A stretch of 11,008 nt of DNA from NCBI GenBank assembly GCA_910585035.1, contig CAJUEF010000013.1:24065-35072 (forward strand), written 5' to 3'. Below are positions 1-7,164 of this stretch, one piece after another (within the stretch, counting starts at the first letter, position 1; each line of letters begins with the position of its first letter). Source of the stretch: an uncultured Christensenellaceae bacterium (GTDB lineage: Bacteria; Bacillota; Clostridia; Christensenellales; MGBC116941). The translations under genes were made by a program, and so were the position numbers. The notes beneath the pieces were generated by a model. It was given only the letters and a program-made list of their open reading frames with translations. It ran no database searches and was not told the origin of the DNA.

Positions 1-10
1 GAGAAAGCAT

Positions 11-484
11 ATGGAAAAAACCCTTGTTATTTACGCCAGCAAGCACGGCATATGTGAAAAAACAGCAGGAAGAATAGCTAAAAATCTTGGCTGTCCATAT
101 CAAAACGTTGCAAACCTGCGGTTTATAAATGACTATAGCACTATTATAATGGGCACAAGCATATACATGAGCAAAGGCAGCAAGGCAATGAACACATTTA
201 TAAAAGCACATAAAAATGAATTGCTTCAAAAAAATATTGCATTTTTTATTTGCTGCTGTCAAACAGGCAGCTTTCAAATAGAAAGCCAGCTTGCTTCCGC
301 ATTTCCAAAAGAACTGCTAAACAAAGCTTTTTATACCGGCTGCCTTGGAAGAGGCGTTAATATGGCAAGGCTCGGCATTGTAGAAAAAGCGATATTCACA
401 AAGGTAAGCGGCATAACAAAAAGCTTTTTTGAACCCAACATCGAAGAGCAGGAACGCCTTATGGATGCTTATAAAAAACTTTAA
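11..484 (+). CDS. Flavodoxin-domain protein
   Basis: A 157-residue flavodoxin-fold protein, probably an FMN-binding electron carrier or oxidoreductase in the cytoplasm. The N-terminus is a beta strand (LVIYAS, residues 5-10) followed by the phosphate-binding loop SKHGICEKTA (10-19), the S/T-K-x-G-x-(T/C) pattern of the HemG-like branch of small flavodoxins. A second strand and loop, IIMGTSIYMSKG (about 45-56), matches the usual FMN-contacting segment, and IAFFICC (76-82) is a third core strand. There is no signal peptide or membrane segment. Known HemG proteins (menaquinone-dependent protoporphyrinogen oxidase) belong to this fold, but nothing here proves that substrate. The start is chosen from the flavodoxin N-terminus. 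The frame stays open to the window edge, so a start further upstream cannot be excluded. The gene is convergent with clpC. Confidence 0.82.
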   Translation: MEKTLVIYASKHGICEKTAGRIAKNLGCPYQNVANLRFINDYSTIIMGTSIYMSKGSKAMNTFIKAHKNELLQKNIAFFICCCQTGSFQIESQLASAFPKELLNKAFYTGCLGRGVNMARLGIVEKAIFTKVSGITKSFFEPNIEEQERLMDAYKKL

Positions 485-511
485 ACAAATAATTCTTTAT
501 CTTTATAAAAT

Positions 512-553
512 ACAGTATGGCATATCCAAATTAGATATGCCATACTGTGTTTT
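512..553. terminator. Bidirectional hairpin terminator between flavodoxin gene and clpC
   Basis: A perfect 15-bp inverted repeat (512-526 with 534-548) encloses a 7-base loop. GTTTT follows on the plus strand, and an AT-rich TATTTTATAAAG run follows on the minus strand. It lies between the stop codons of two convergent genes, so it can end both transcripts. Confidence 0.8.
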
Positions 554-571
554 CATTCTTCTTTAACAGCT

Positions 572-2971
572 TTATGCAACATCAAAGGTAAGCTTGTCAT
601 CCTTAAAACCTATATTTACCTTTTGTCCAAGCTTTAATTTACCATCAAGTATCATTTCGCTTAAATTATCTTCAATATGCTGCTGAATCGTTCTTCTAAG
701 AGGTCTTGCCCCGTATTCAGGGTCATAACCATCCTTTGCCAAATAATCCTTTGCTTCACCGCTTACTTCAATTTCAACATCCCTGTCTTTAAGATTTTTA
801 GCAACTCCCTCAATCATAATATCTACTATCTTCCTAATGTCCTCCTGGGTTAGCTTGTGGAACACAATAGTATCGTCAATACGGTTTATAAACTCAGGAC
901 GGAATGACTTTTTAAGACTGTCTATCATTCTCTTCTTTATATCCTCGTATTCCTTTTCACCGTTTTCTCCCGCACCAAAGCCCATAGTTTTGTTCTTTAT
1001 AGTTTCCGAGCCAACATTGCTTGTCATTATTATAATCGTATTTTTAAAGTCAACAGTTCTTCCCTGGCTGTCTGTCAGGCGTCCGTCATCTAAAATCTGA
1101 AGCAAAATATTAAATACATCCGGATGCGCTTTCTCAATCTCATCAAACAAAAGCACTGAATACGGCTTTCTGCGTACTGCTTCCGTTAGCTGTCCGCCCT
1201 CTTCAAAGCCAACATATCCGGGAGGTGAACCAATCATTTTGGAAACCGCATGCTTTTCCATGTATTCACTCATGTCAATACGAATCATTGCGCTCTCTTC
1301 TCCAAACATTGCCTTTGCAAGAGACTTGCTAAGTTCCGTTTTACCAACGCCTGTCGGTCCGAGGAAGATAAACGAGCCTATTGGTCTATCAGGACTTTTA
1401 AGTCCAGCTCTTGCCCTTCTTATTGCCCGGGAAACGGCTTTTACAGCTTCATCCTGTCCAACAACATTCTTGTGCAGCGTCTCTTCCAGCCTAAGAAGCT
1501 TTTTACCTTCATCCTCAGTAATATCGCTTACAGGTATCTTAGTCCACTGGGCTACAATATTTGCAATGTTTTCCTCAGTGACAACAGGCATATCTCCGCT
1601 TTCCTTGGTCTTTCTGCTCTTTTGCAGCTCATCAAGTCTGCCGGTAAGCTCTCTTTCCTTGTCTCTGTGCTTTGCAGCGTTTTCATAATCCTGGCTGTCA
1701 ATAGCAGCCTTTTTCTCCATACGCTCTTTTTCAATCTGCACTTCAAGCTCTTTAATTTCCGGCGGAGTAATAGTGCTGTTTATTCTAACCTTGCTTGCCG
1801 CCTCATCCATTAAATCAATAGCCTTATCAGGCAAAAACCTGTCTGCAATATATCTGGATGAAAGATTTACAGCGGCCTCAATAGCATCATCGGTTATTTT
1901 AACTTTGTGATGCGCTTCATATTTATCCCTAAGCCCCTTTAATATCTGTATTGCTTCTTCCTTGGTAGGCTCTCCGATCATAACAGTAGCAAAACGCCTT
2001 TCCAGGGCTGCATCCTTTTCTATGTTCTTTTTATATTCATTAAGGGTAGTAGCGCCTATAAGCTGAATTTCCCCTCTTGCAAGAGAAGGCTTTAAAATAT
2101 TTGCAGCGTCCATAGCTCCCTCAGATGCTCCTGTGCCAATAAGCGTATGAATTTCATCAATAAAAAGAATTATATCCTTGTTATCCTGAACTTCCTTTAT
2201 AGCCGCTTTAAGTCTTTCCTCAAACTCACCTCTGTATTTGGCACCGGCAAGCATACCTGCAAGGTCCAGCATTATGATACGCCTGTTTTTAAGTATCTCC
2301 GGCACATCGTCCTTATAAAGCTTTTGAGCAAGTCCCTCAGCTATTGCTGATTTTCCAACCCCCGGCTCTCCTATAAGCACGGGATTATTCTTGGTTCTCC
2401 TGCTGAGTATCTGAATAACCCTCTCAATTTCAGTATCCCTGCCAATAACCGGGTCAAGCTTGTCATTTTTAGCTGCTGCTGTTAAATCAACACCATATTT
2501 GTCCAAAGTAGGAATTGCGGTATTCCCTCCCTTGCCTTTATCTCCTTGGTGGTCAATATCATCGTAAAGCTTATCCAAATCCACGCCCAGCTCGCTTAAA
2601 ATCGCAACAGCCACGCTTTCTCCCTCTTCCAGTATGGAAAGCAAAATGTGCTCAGGGGCAACGTATTCCTGACCCATAATACTTGCCTGTTCAAAGCTGC
2701 CCTCCAATATCTTTTTTGTCCTTGGAGTATATTCCAGCGCTCCAATGGGAGAATGTGAAGAAACCCCAACCATTTGCTGTATCTTCTGGGCAACCGCCTG
2801 GGCTGTAACTCCTTTTCTCTCAAGAACTTGCCTGATATTATCTGAGGTAGTGCACATAGCCAGCAGCATGTGCTCACTGCCGATATAACCGTGTCCAAAA
2901 TCTGTGGCAGTCCTTGCTGCGATAGCCATCAGCTGCTTTGCACTGTCTGTAAATCTATCAAAAATATTCAT
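572..2971 (-). CDS. clpC: ClpC, AAA+ unfoldase of the Clp protease
   Basis: A 799-residue HSP100 ATPase that unfolds proteins and feeds them to the ClpP peptidase. Two Clp-N repeats occupy about residues 1-140. Glu33 and Glu107 fall where B. subtilis ClpC has Glu32 and Glu106, the known phosphoarginine-docking residues (alignment from memory). The first ATPase domain has Walker A GEPGVGKS (201-208), Walker B IILFIDE (267-273) and arginine finger region LERRF (323-327). A UVR/middle coiled-coil segment lies at about 405-455, the expected docking place for McsA/McsB or MecA-type adaptors. The second ATPase domain has Walker A GPTGVGKT (538-545) and Walker B VLLFDE (606-611). The ClpP-binding loop tripeptide appears to be MGF (663-665). 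GAGGTGAG (2977-2984) is the ribosome binding site. Last gene of the ctsR operon, 27 nt after mcsB. Confidence 0.97.
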   Translation of the reverse strand: MNIFDRFTDSAKQLMAIAARTATDFGHGYIGSEHMLLAMCTTSDNIRQVLERKGVTAQAVAQKIQQMVGVSSHSPIGALEYTPRTKKILEGSFEQASIMGQEYVAPEHILLSILEEGESVAVAILSELGVDLDKLYDDIDHQGDKGKGGNTAIPTLDKYGVDLTAAAKNDKLDPVIGRDTEIERVIQILSRRTKNNPVLIGEPGVGKSAIAEGLAQKLYKDDVPEILKNRRIIMLDLAGMLAGAKYRGEFEERLKAAIKEVQDNKDIILFIDEIHTLIGTGASEGAMDAANILKPSLARGEIQLIGATTLNEYKKNIEKDAALERRFATVMIGEPTKEEAIQILKGLRDKYEAHHKVKITDDAIEAAVNLSSRYIADRFLPDKAIDLMDEAASKVRINSTITPPEIKELEVQIEKERMEKKAAIDSQDYENAAKHRDKERELTGRLDELQKSRKTKESGDMPVVTEENIANIVAQWTKIPVSDITEDEGKKLLRLEETLHKNVVGQDEAVKAVSRAIRRARAGLKSPDRPIGSFIFLGPTGVGKTELSKSLAKAMFGEESAMIRIDMSEYMEKHAVSKMIGSPPGYVGFEEGGQLTEAVRRKPYSVLLFDEIEKAHPDVFNILLQILDDGRLTDSQGRTVDFKNTIIIMTSNVGSETIKNKTMGFGAGENGEKEYEDIKKRMIDSLKKSFRPEFINRIDDTIVFHKLTQEDIRKIVDIMIEGVAKNLKDRDVEIEVSGEAKDYLAKDGYDPEYGARPLRRTIQQHIEDNLSEMILDGKLKLGQKVNIGFKDDKLTFDVA

Positions 2972-2998
2972 AATATCTCACCTCATCATTTAACTTTG

Positions 2999-4012
2999 TT
3001 AAGCTTCTTTTGTATTGCTAAGGGCTTTTTTAACCATATCCGCCCTTATAATATCTCTTTCACTTTCTATAAGCTCCTTGCCAAGGGTGTGCTGAAGCTG
3101 ACACGGAGCCGTGTCCATCATAAGGCTGTGCAGCTCGTTATGCTCAATTCCGGTTATAAGACCCATGGAAATTCCCATTTTTATATCTGAAAGCATACTT
3201 ATAGTTTCTTTAGATGACAATCTTCTTGCATATTTAAGCACACCAAAGCTTCTCATAACCTGGTCCTCAACCTGACTTGCCTTGGTCTCTAAAATTAAAC
3301 GCCTTGCATTTCTCTCATTGGCAATAAGTTTAGACGCCACAGATTTAAGATTATCCACAATATCTCTTTCATTAAGCCCTAAGGTTATTTGGTTGGAAAG
3401 CTGAACCATATTCCCAACGGCATCGCTTCCTTCACCGTATATTCCCCTTACAGTCATTCCCATTTTAGCAATGGTGTTGGATATGTTTGGCAGCTGCCCA
3501 GTCATTATTATCCCCGGTATATGCAGCATTGCCGAAGCTCTCATTCCCGTGCCTGCATTTGTAGGACATGCAGTCAAATATCCAAATTGGTCGTCATATG
3601 CAAACTGGCTTTTAACAGGTTCATGGATATCCATTATAACGCCAAATGCCTGCTCGATTTCCAGGCCAGGGGTTATAGACTGAATTCTTAAATGGTCCTC
3701 TTCATTAATCATAATTACTACGGATTCATTATCCAGCTTTGCAATTCCTCCGGATTTGCTGTTTTCCAGTTCACGGCTCATAATGTGACGTTCAACCATA
3801 GCATGCTTTTCAACAGGGTCAACATCCTTCATCTTTATAAAACTATAATTATCAACTGTATCAAACATGCCTTTAACTTTGTTATAGACCCTGTCTCCTG
3901 CCAAATCGTCCATAATAGATGGAAAAAATTCATCCTTTAAGTTCCTTGCCAGCCTTATCCTGCTGGATACCGCCACGTCGTCATCCTTTGCTTTACTTAT
4001 CCATGGAATCAT
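2999..4012 (-). CDS. mcsB: McsB protein-arginine kinase
   Basis: A 337-residue phosphagen-kinase-like enzyme that phosphorylates arginines on proteins, marking them for ClpCP and inactivating CtsR in Bacilli. Visible motifs are SSRIRLARN (16-24, nucleotide/substrate region), NEEDH (103-107, catalytic acid loop), and CPTNAGTGMR (149-158) with the conserved Cys149. RDIIRA (319-324) fits the RDxxRA phosphoarginine-binding motif that controls McsB allosterically. The start is set at 4012. The frame also offers an ATG at 4030, but that codon lies at the edge of the GAGGAGGTG ribosome binding site (4020-4028) that serves the ATG at 4012, and the family normally begins just before the SSRIRLARN region. 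The start lies inside the last codons of mcsA (20-nt overlap), so the two are probably translationally coupled. Confidence 0.95.
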   Translation of the reverse strand: MIPWISKAKDDDVAVSSRIRLARNLKDEFFPSIMDDLAGDRVYNKVKGMFDTVDNYSFIKMKDVDPVEKHAMVERHIMSRELENSKSGGIAKLDNESVVIMINEEDHLRIQSITPGLEIEQAFGVIMDIHEPVKSQFAYDDQFGYLTACPTNAGTGMRASAMLHIPGIIMTGQLPNISNTIAKMGMTVRGIYGEGSDAVGNMVQLSNQITLGLNERDIVDNLKSVASKLIANERNARRLILETKASQVEDQVMRSFGVLKYARRLSSKETISMLSDIKMGISMGLITGIEHNELHSLMMDTAPCQLQHTLGKELIESERDIIRADMVKKALSNTKEA

Positions 4013-4493
4013 TTTTCTGCACCTCCTCATAGGCCTTTATTTCATCCCTAAGCTTTGCGGCTTCTTCAAAATTTTCTTTTAAAATAGCTTCGGAAAGTTT
4101 TGCTTTTAGCTCCTGCACAGCCAGTCTCCTTTTATCTTTCTCGGTATTTGCATAACCTGTATGCTGGTGACTGCCGTGAATACGCTTTATAATAGGCACA
4201 AGCTGCTGCCTGAAATCCTCATAACAGTGAGCGCAGCCAAGACGGCCTATTGTTTCAAAATCATCAAAACTCATACCGCAATTAGAACATACCGGTGCAG
4301 GCGTGTGCTTAACGGATGTACCCAAAAACGGACTAAAGCCGGAAAGAAAATTACCAAAATCTATTGTAAAGGGCATTTCCTTTTCCATTTTTGCGGCACA
4401 TTCGCTGCAAAGGGAAAACTTTTCTTTCTGCCCGTTAATCGTTCGCTCAATAAACACATGGGCTTCTCTGCTTTTACATTTATCACATAACAT
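3993..4493 (-). CDS. mcsA: McsA zinc-binding activator of McsB
   Basis: A 166-residue partner of the McsB kinase. Four CxxC pairs are visible: C3/C6, C29/C32, C69/C72 and C87/C90, enough for two zinc sites, as in the family. A UVR motif at about 124-158 (core LKENFEEAAKLRDEIK, 138-153) matches the segment known to contact McsB/ClpC. The ATG directly follows the ctsR stop codon with no gap, and its ribosome binding site GGGAGGA lies inside the end of ctsR at about 4501-4507. Known McsA both activates McsB and can respond to thiol or metal stress through its cysteines. All eight cysteines are intact here. Confidence 0.95.
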   Translation of the reverse strand: MLCDKCKSREAHVFIERTINGQKEKFSLCSECAAKMEKEMPFTIDFGNFLSGFSPFLGTSVKHTPAPVCSNCGMSFDDFETIGRLGCAHCYEDFRQQLVPIIKRIHGSHQHTGYANTEKDKRRLAVQELKAKLSEAILKENFEEAAKLRDEIKAYEEVQKNDSMDK

Positions 4494-4964
4494 TTATTTT
4501 TCCTCCCTGTATTTCAAAATAGTTAAAATCACATTTTTTAGTACATGCGCCCTTATAATATCTTTAAACTCCAAATTAACAGGTATTGGCGCATCTTTTA
4601 AAGCTGCTAAAATAATATCCCGTTCACTTCCCGTCAAATACTGCTGGTCATAAAGCCGAAGCACAATGCTCTCACATTCTTTATATGAAATTGCGCTTCC
4701 TATTCTTTCTTTCAAAAGATATGAAAGAAAGTCGTCTCCCTCTACTTTATGCTTTATAATCCTCACATAACCTCCGCCACCTTTTTTGCTTTCTACGGAA
4801 AAGCCTCTGTCCACAGTAAATCTCGTTGCAAGAACATAATTTATCTGTGAAGGCACGCAGCCAAAATATTCTGCAAGCTCGTTTCTCCTCAGATCAACCG
4901 TGTTGTCACAGGCGCTGAGCATGGAAAGAATAAATTCTTCTATTGTATCGCTCAGTTTAGCCAT
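4494..4964 (-). CDS. ctsR: CtsR, repressor of class III heat-shock genes
   Basis: A 156-residue dimeric repressor of clp genes. The N-terminal winged helix-turn-helix (about 1-72) contains the typical RNELAEYFGCVPSQINYVL segment (27-45) and the glycine-rich wing GGGGYVRI (62-69), the part known to read the operator and to sense heat. The C-terminal four-helix domain (about 80-152) carries the dimer and McsB-contact region. The residue just before the glycine run is Lys61, where B. subtilis and Geobacillus CtsR have the arginine that McsB phosphorylates (alignment from memory). AGGAGG (4970-4975), 5 nt from the ATG, sets the start. It is the first gene of the ctsR-mcsA-mcsB-clpC operon and should control its own promoter. 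Confidence 0.95.
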   Translation of the reverse strand: MAKLSDTIEEFILSMLSACDNTVDLRRNELAEYFGCVPSQINYVLATRFTVDRGFSVESKKGGGGYVRIIKHKVEGDDFLSYLLKERIGSAISYKECESIVLRLYDQQYLTGSERDIILAALKDAPIPVNLEFKDIIRAHVLKNVILTILKYREEK

Positions 4965-4980
4965 TATAACCTCCTAAAAA

Positions 4981-5004
4981 TTTGACTTTCTTTGTTCTTT
5001 GACT
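4981..5004 (-). promoter_or_regulatory. CtsR operator cluster, three heptads
   Basis: Read on the minus strand, heptads AGTCAAA (5004-4998), GAACAAA (4997-4991), a 3-nt spacer GAA, and AGTCAAA (4987-4981) follow one another. The CtsR consensus is RGTCAAA-NAN-RGTCAAA. The last two heptads have exactly that spacing, with 5 of 7 and 7 of 7 matches. The first is a perfect extra heptad directly abutting them. The cluster covers the expected transcription start and lies between the -10 box and the ribosome binding site, a typical repressor position. Confidence 0.75.
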
Positions 5005-5006
5005 AT

Positions 5007-5034
5007 ATTATAACTCTGATTTCTATATTGTCAA
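5007..5034 (-). promoter_or_regulatory. Sigma-A promoter of the ctsR operon
   Basis: A perfect TTGACA (5034-5029) and perfect TATAAT (5012-5007) are separated by 16 nt on the minus strand. It lies 43 nt upstream of the ctsR ATG, with the CtsR heptads immediately downstream. A strong consensus promoter held down by a repressor fits the known control of this operon. Confidence 0.88.
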
Positions 5035-5270
5035 GTGTTTTAAAAAATGTTTCTATAGCTATATTTTACCTTAAATAGCCGCTTTTAATAATTTATTCAC
5101 AAACCCTTTTAAAACTTTTTACATTTTACATTGTATTTGTATTTATTTATATAAAATTTGACTTTTGTCTCTAAAAAAACCAAAGATGGTTTTTAGAATT
5201 AAGTTTTTTGTTCATATTTCGATAATTATATAAGACAGCTAAAAAAAAGCAAAAAAATTTTATGAAAGTA

Positions 5271-5299
5271 TTGATAATAAAATACATATTATATATAAT
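5271..5299 (+). promoter_or_regulatory. Sigma-A promoter for the HEQQH-motif gene
   Basis: TTGATA (5271-5276), a 17-nt spacer and a perfect TATAAT (5294-5299) lie 59 nt upstream of the ATG at 5359. The ribosome binding site AAAGGAGGTG (5344-5353) completes the signal set. No CtsR heptad lies near this promoter. Confidence 0.78.
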
Positions 5300-5358
5300 A
5301 AAGATAGTTATATATTTCTTGCTAGTCTGTCCATTTTATATATAAAGGAGGTGCAAAT

Positions 5359-6135
5359 ATGAGCGGACTCAGTATCAATAATTTAAACAGCGGTAACGTC
5401 GCTTATGCCGGATATTCAGCACAGTCAAACGATAATAATTCAATGAAAAACAATTCACCTGTGAGCAAGATGGAACCTATTGAAGTTCTAACTGCTCCTG
5501 AGCCGTTTGATGTGCCCGAACCCATAGAGTTCGACAATCCTTTTGAAAATCCTTTTGATTTCAGCGCTTTTGACAACCCGTTTGACGTTGCAATGCCTGA
5601 TGATATTAACAATCCGTTTTCCATTGAAATGCCTGTAGAAATTTCCACAGCGGAAATTCCGGATTTTAATGGCGGTCAAAGCAGCGGCAAAGCATTAACG
5701 GTTATGGAACCGTATACGCTGGAAGACGGAGGAACGTCAAAATCAGCTTTAAGCGGTAAAAAAGTAACTCCGGAAGAGCTTTCTCACAAGTATAAATGCT
5801 CAACCTGTGAGAGCCGCAAATACAAGGACGTTTCCAGTGACCCGGGAGTTTCTTTCCAAGTTCCAACCAAGGTCAGCAAAGAAAGCGCCCGCAGCGCCGT
5901 TGCAGCTCACGAGCAGCAGCACGTTGCCCGCAACCAGGATAAAGCCGATCGTGAGGGCAGAGAGGTTGTCAGCCAAACTGTGACTTACCATTCAAACGTT
6001 TGTCCTGAATGCGGTGATACCTATATATCAGGGGGCACAACCGAAACTGTTACAAGGGAAAAACAAGAAAGCCCTGCTGTCGCTGAACAGCGCAAAAAAA
6101 TGATGGAAGAAATGTCCTTTAGTTTTGAAATTTAA
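5359..6135 (+). CDS. HEQQH zinc-peptidase-like protein with NPF repeats
   Basis: A 258-residue protein in two parts. Residues 1-140 are low-complexity, acidic and Pro/Phe-rich, with four NPF tripeptides (60-62, 64-66, 73-75, 85-87) inside a duplicated FDNPF unit (58-62, 71-75). Residues 140-232 form a compact conserved-looking domain: CSTC (147-150), RKYKDVSSDPGVSFQ (153-167), HEQQH (184-188), EGREVVSQ (199-206), CPEC (215-218), YISGGTTETVT (222-232). HEQQH fits the HExxH zinc-protease motif, and Glu199, eleven residues after the second His, could be a third ligand. The two CxxC pairs could bind another zinc. It loosely recalls the SprA-related/CJM1_0395 putative metalloproteases (PF12118), from memory only. 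No signal peptide or TM segment is seen, so it is probably cytosolic. It is a single gene with its own promoter and terminator. Activity is unproven. Confidence 0.8.
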   Translation: MSGLSINNLNSGNVAYAGYSAQSNDNNSMKNNSPVSKMEPIEVLTAPEPFDVPEPIEFDNPFENPFDFSAFDNPFDVAMPDDINNPFSIEMPVEISTAEIPDFNGGQSSGKALTVMEPYTLEDGGTSKSALSGKKVTPEELSHKYKCSTCESRKYKDVSSDPGVSFQVPTKVSKESARSAVAAHEQQHVARNQDKADREGREVVSQTVTYHSNVCPECGDTYISGGTTETVTREKQESPAVAEQRKKMMEEMSFSFEI

Positions 6136-6147
6136 TAATTAGTCTTC

Positions 6148-6190
6148 TAAATAAAAGATGCAGAAAATTATTTTCTGCATCTTTTATTTA
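6148..6190. terminator. Bidirectional terminator, 20-bp perfect palindrome
   Basis: Arms 6148-6167 and 6171-6190 pair without mismatch around a 3-nt TTA loop. The GC-containing core GATGCAG is flanked by A- and T-runs that become the U-tract on either strand. It sits between the convergent HEQQH gene and the four-TM gene. Confidence 0.85.
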
Positions 6191-6224
6191 ATCTATAATA
6201 TGTTATTTAAAAAATCTTTACAAA

Positions 6225-6656
6225 TTAAAGCAAAACAATACCGTAAGCAATAAACGGTGCGGCATATATGGCAGCGTAAATTAAAGTTATCCAAGGCTGA
6301 TAATCTACATAAAATTCTTTAAAAGAAAGAGACCATGGATGCTTAATAATAACCCATCCAAACACGTCCACAACGACAGTTACGGTTCCCCAAATTAAAG
6401 ACGTCCACAAACAATTTTGAAATGTTACTACGTTTAAACCTTTAAAATAAATATAAGCAAATACAGGAAATATAATAATATTGTATAAAGGGTGCCAAGG
6501 CTTTGTTTTTTCATAACCCTCGCCCATTCCTTCGCTTTCCTTCATTGACTTCATATGTAAAACGGTTATATTAAATATTGTGTGAAACATACCAATAAAA
6601 GTTACAATTGTATAAGCTATACAATACCACAGCATTGAAAATCCAAAATTCTCCAA
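6225..6656 (-). CDS. Four-TM membrane protein of unknown function
   Basis: A 143-residue integral membrane protein that I do not recognise by name. Hydrophobic segments lie at about 9-32, 57-72, 80-104 and 121-142. Between TM1 and TM2 is a short charged, Met/Glu/Lys-rich loop (35-52). Between TM3 and TM4 is an aromatic segment, HPWSLSFKEFYVDYQPW (106-122), the most distinctive part and a good search handle. The start codon is TTG at 6656: AGGAGGA (6664-6670) sits 7 nt upstream, whereas the first internal ATG (codon 8) lacks such a site. It lies 61 nt downstream of the arr pseudogene on the same strand, with no clear promoter of its own between them, so it may have been carried on the arr transcript. 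Confidence 0.72.
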   Translation of the reverse strand: MENFGFSMLWYCIAYTIVTFIGMFHTIFNITVLHMKSMKESEGMGEGYEKTKPWHPLYNIIIFPVFAYIYFKGLNVVTFQNCLWTSLIWGTVTVVVDVFGWVIIKHPWSLSFKEFYVDYQPWITLIYAAIYAAPFIAYGIVLL

Positions 6657-6717
6657 AAAAATTTCCTCCTTTATGGTAATAACTACTTTTATAAAAAAAT
6701 ATTACTCTTATAATATT

Positions 6718-7138
6718 TTATTCAATAGCTTTAATCCCCATTTCATCTAATTTTCTCAAATTATCCTTCATATTTTTTAATGCTTGCGCAGAATGACTGT
6801 TCCATCCAATTACTTCAGCAACAATTTTTAATGGTTGTTTTGTTCTGTATGACTTTGTTGGGTTGCCGGGAAATTTTTTATCAGTCACATTAGGGTCATT
6901 TTAAAACTTACCCGTTGGTTCCACAACATAAATCCGTTGTTTCCCACTCCCGGATGAAAGTTCCGCTCCCCAAATTGCAGCATCTAAAGTTCCGGTAAAG
7001 TATACATATTTAGCAATTCTATTCTCTTCGTAATTAGACTGAAAACCAGGTTTTATCAAATCTCCCGTTTTTAAATCCGCTTTTGTCCCATGAAAAAAAA
7101 GAACCAGAACTAAACACAATTTTTTCACCCGTATTTAT
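6718..7138 (-). pseudogene. arr: Rifampin ADP-ribosyltransferase (Arr), disrupted
   Basis: The reading frames spell a nearly complete Arr, the enzyme that inactivates rifamycins by ADP-ribosylation. Part 1 (7135-7094) reads NTGEKIVFSSGSFF. A run of eight T (minus strand; 7093-7100) then shifts the frame, and seven T would restore it. Part 2 (7092-6904) starts with HGTKADLKTGDLIKPGF and contains the Arr motifs YVYFTGTLDAAIWGAEL and IYVVEPTG. TAA at 6903-6901 then replaces the expected Glu codon GAA. Part 3 continues in the same frame (6900-6721) with NDPNVTDKKFPGNPTKSYRT and ends AIE at a natural TAA (6720-6718). The total is about 138 codons, the family's usual size. The His of HGTK, a Tyr of the YVY strand and the Asp of DPN, the expected catalytic set, are all encoded, but the lesions separate them. 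No ATG, GTG or TTG occurs at the expected start. ATA at 7138-7136 is one base from ATG. Confidence 0.88.
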
Positions 7139-7164
7139 TTCTCCCTTTGCATATTGTAATTGTA

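Larger units (their letters stand above)
4965..5358. other. Divergent AT-rich intergenic region
   Basis: This 394-nt spacer lies between ctsR and the divergent HEQQH gene. It holds the ctsR promoter and operator at the left end and the promoter of the right-hand gene at the right end. The middle (about 5035-5270) is almost pure A+T with no supported ORF. The only structure there is a weak hairpin at 5175-5194 (AAAAACC with GGTTTTT, 6-nt loop), which is too AT-rich to call. Confidence 0.7.

Noticed and set aside
1239..1813. Plus-strand ORFs of 149-187 codons inside clpC
   Set aside because: They are antisense shadows of a clear clpC frame with all AAA+ motifs, and show no ribosome binding site or recognisable domain.
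5157..5162. An isolated GTCAAA on the minus strand in the divergent spacer, as a second CtsR site
   Set aside because: No partner heptad lies at the required spacing, and it is far from both called promoters, so it is probably a chance match in AT-rich DNA.
5171..5209. Hairpin with a following T-run in the ctsR spacer, as a terminator or leader element
   Set aside because: The stem is short and almost all A-T, with a bulge, and no transcript is known to need ending there.
5535..5620. NPF motifs as eukaryote-type EH-domain ligands (effector idea)
   Set aside because: There is no secretion signal or host-associated context in the window, and short tripeptides in a disordered Pro/Phe-rich head arise easily by repeat expansion.
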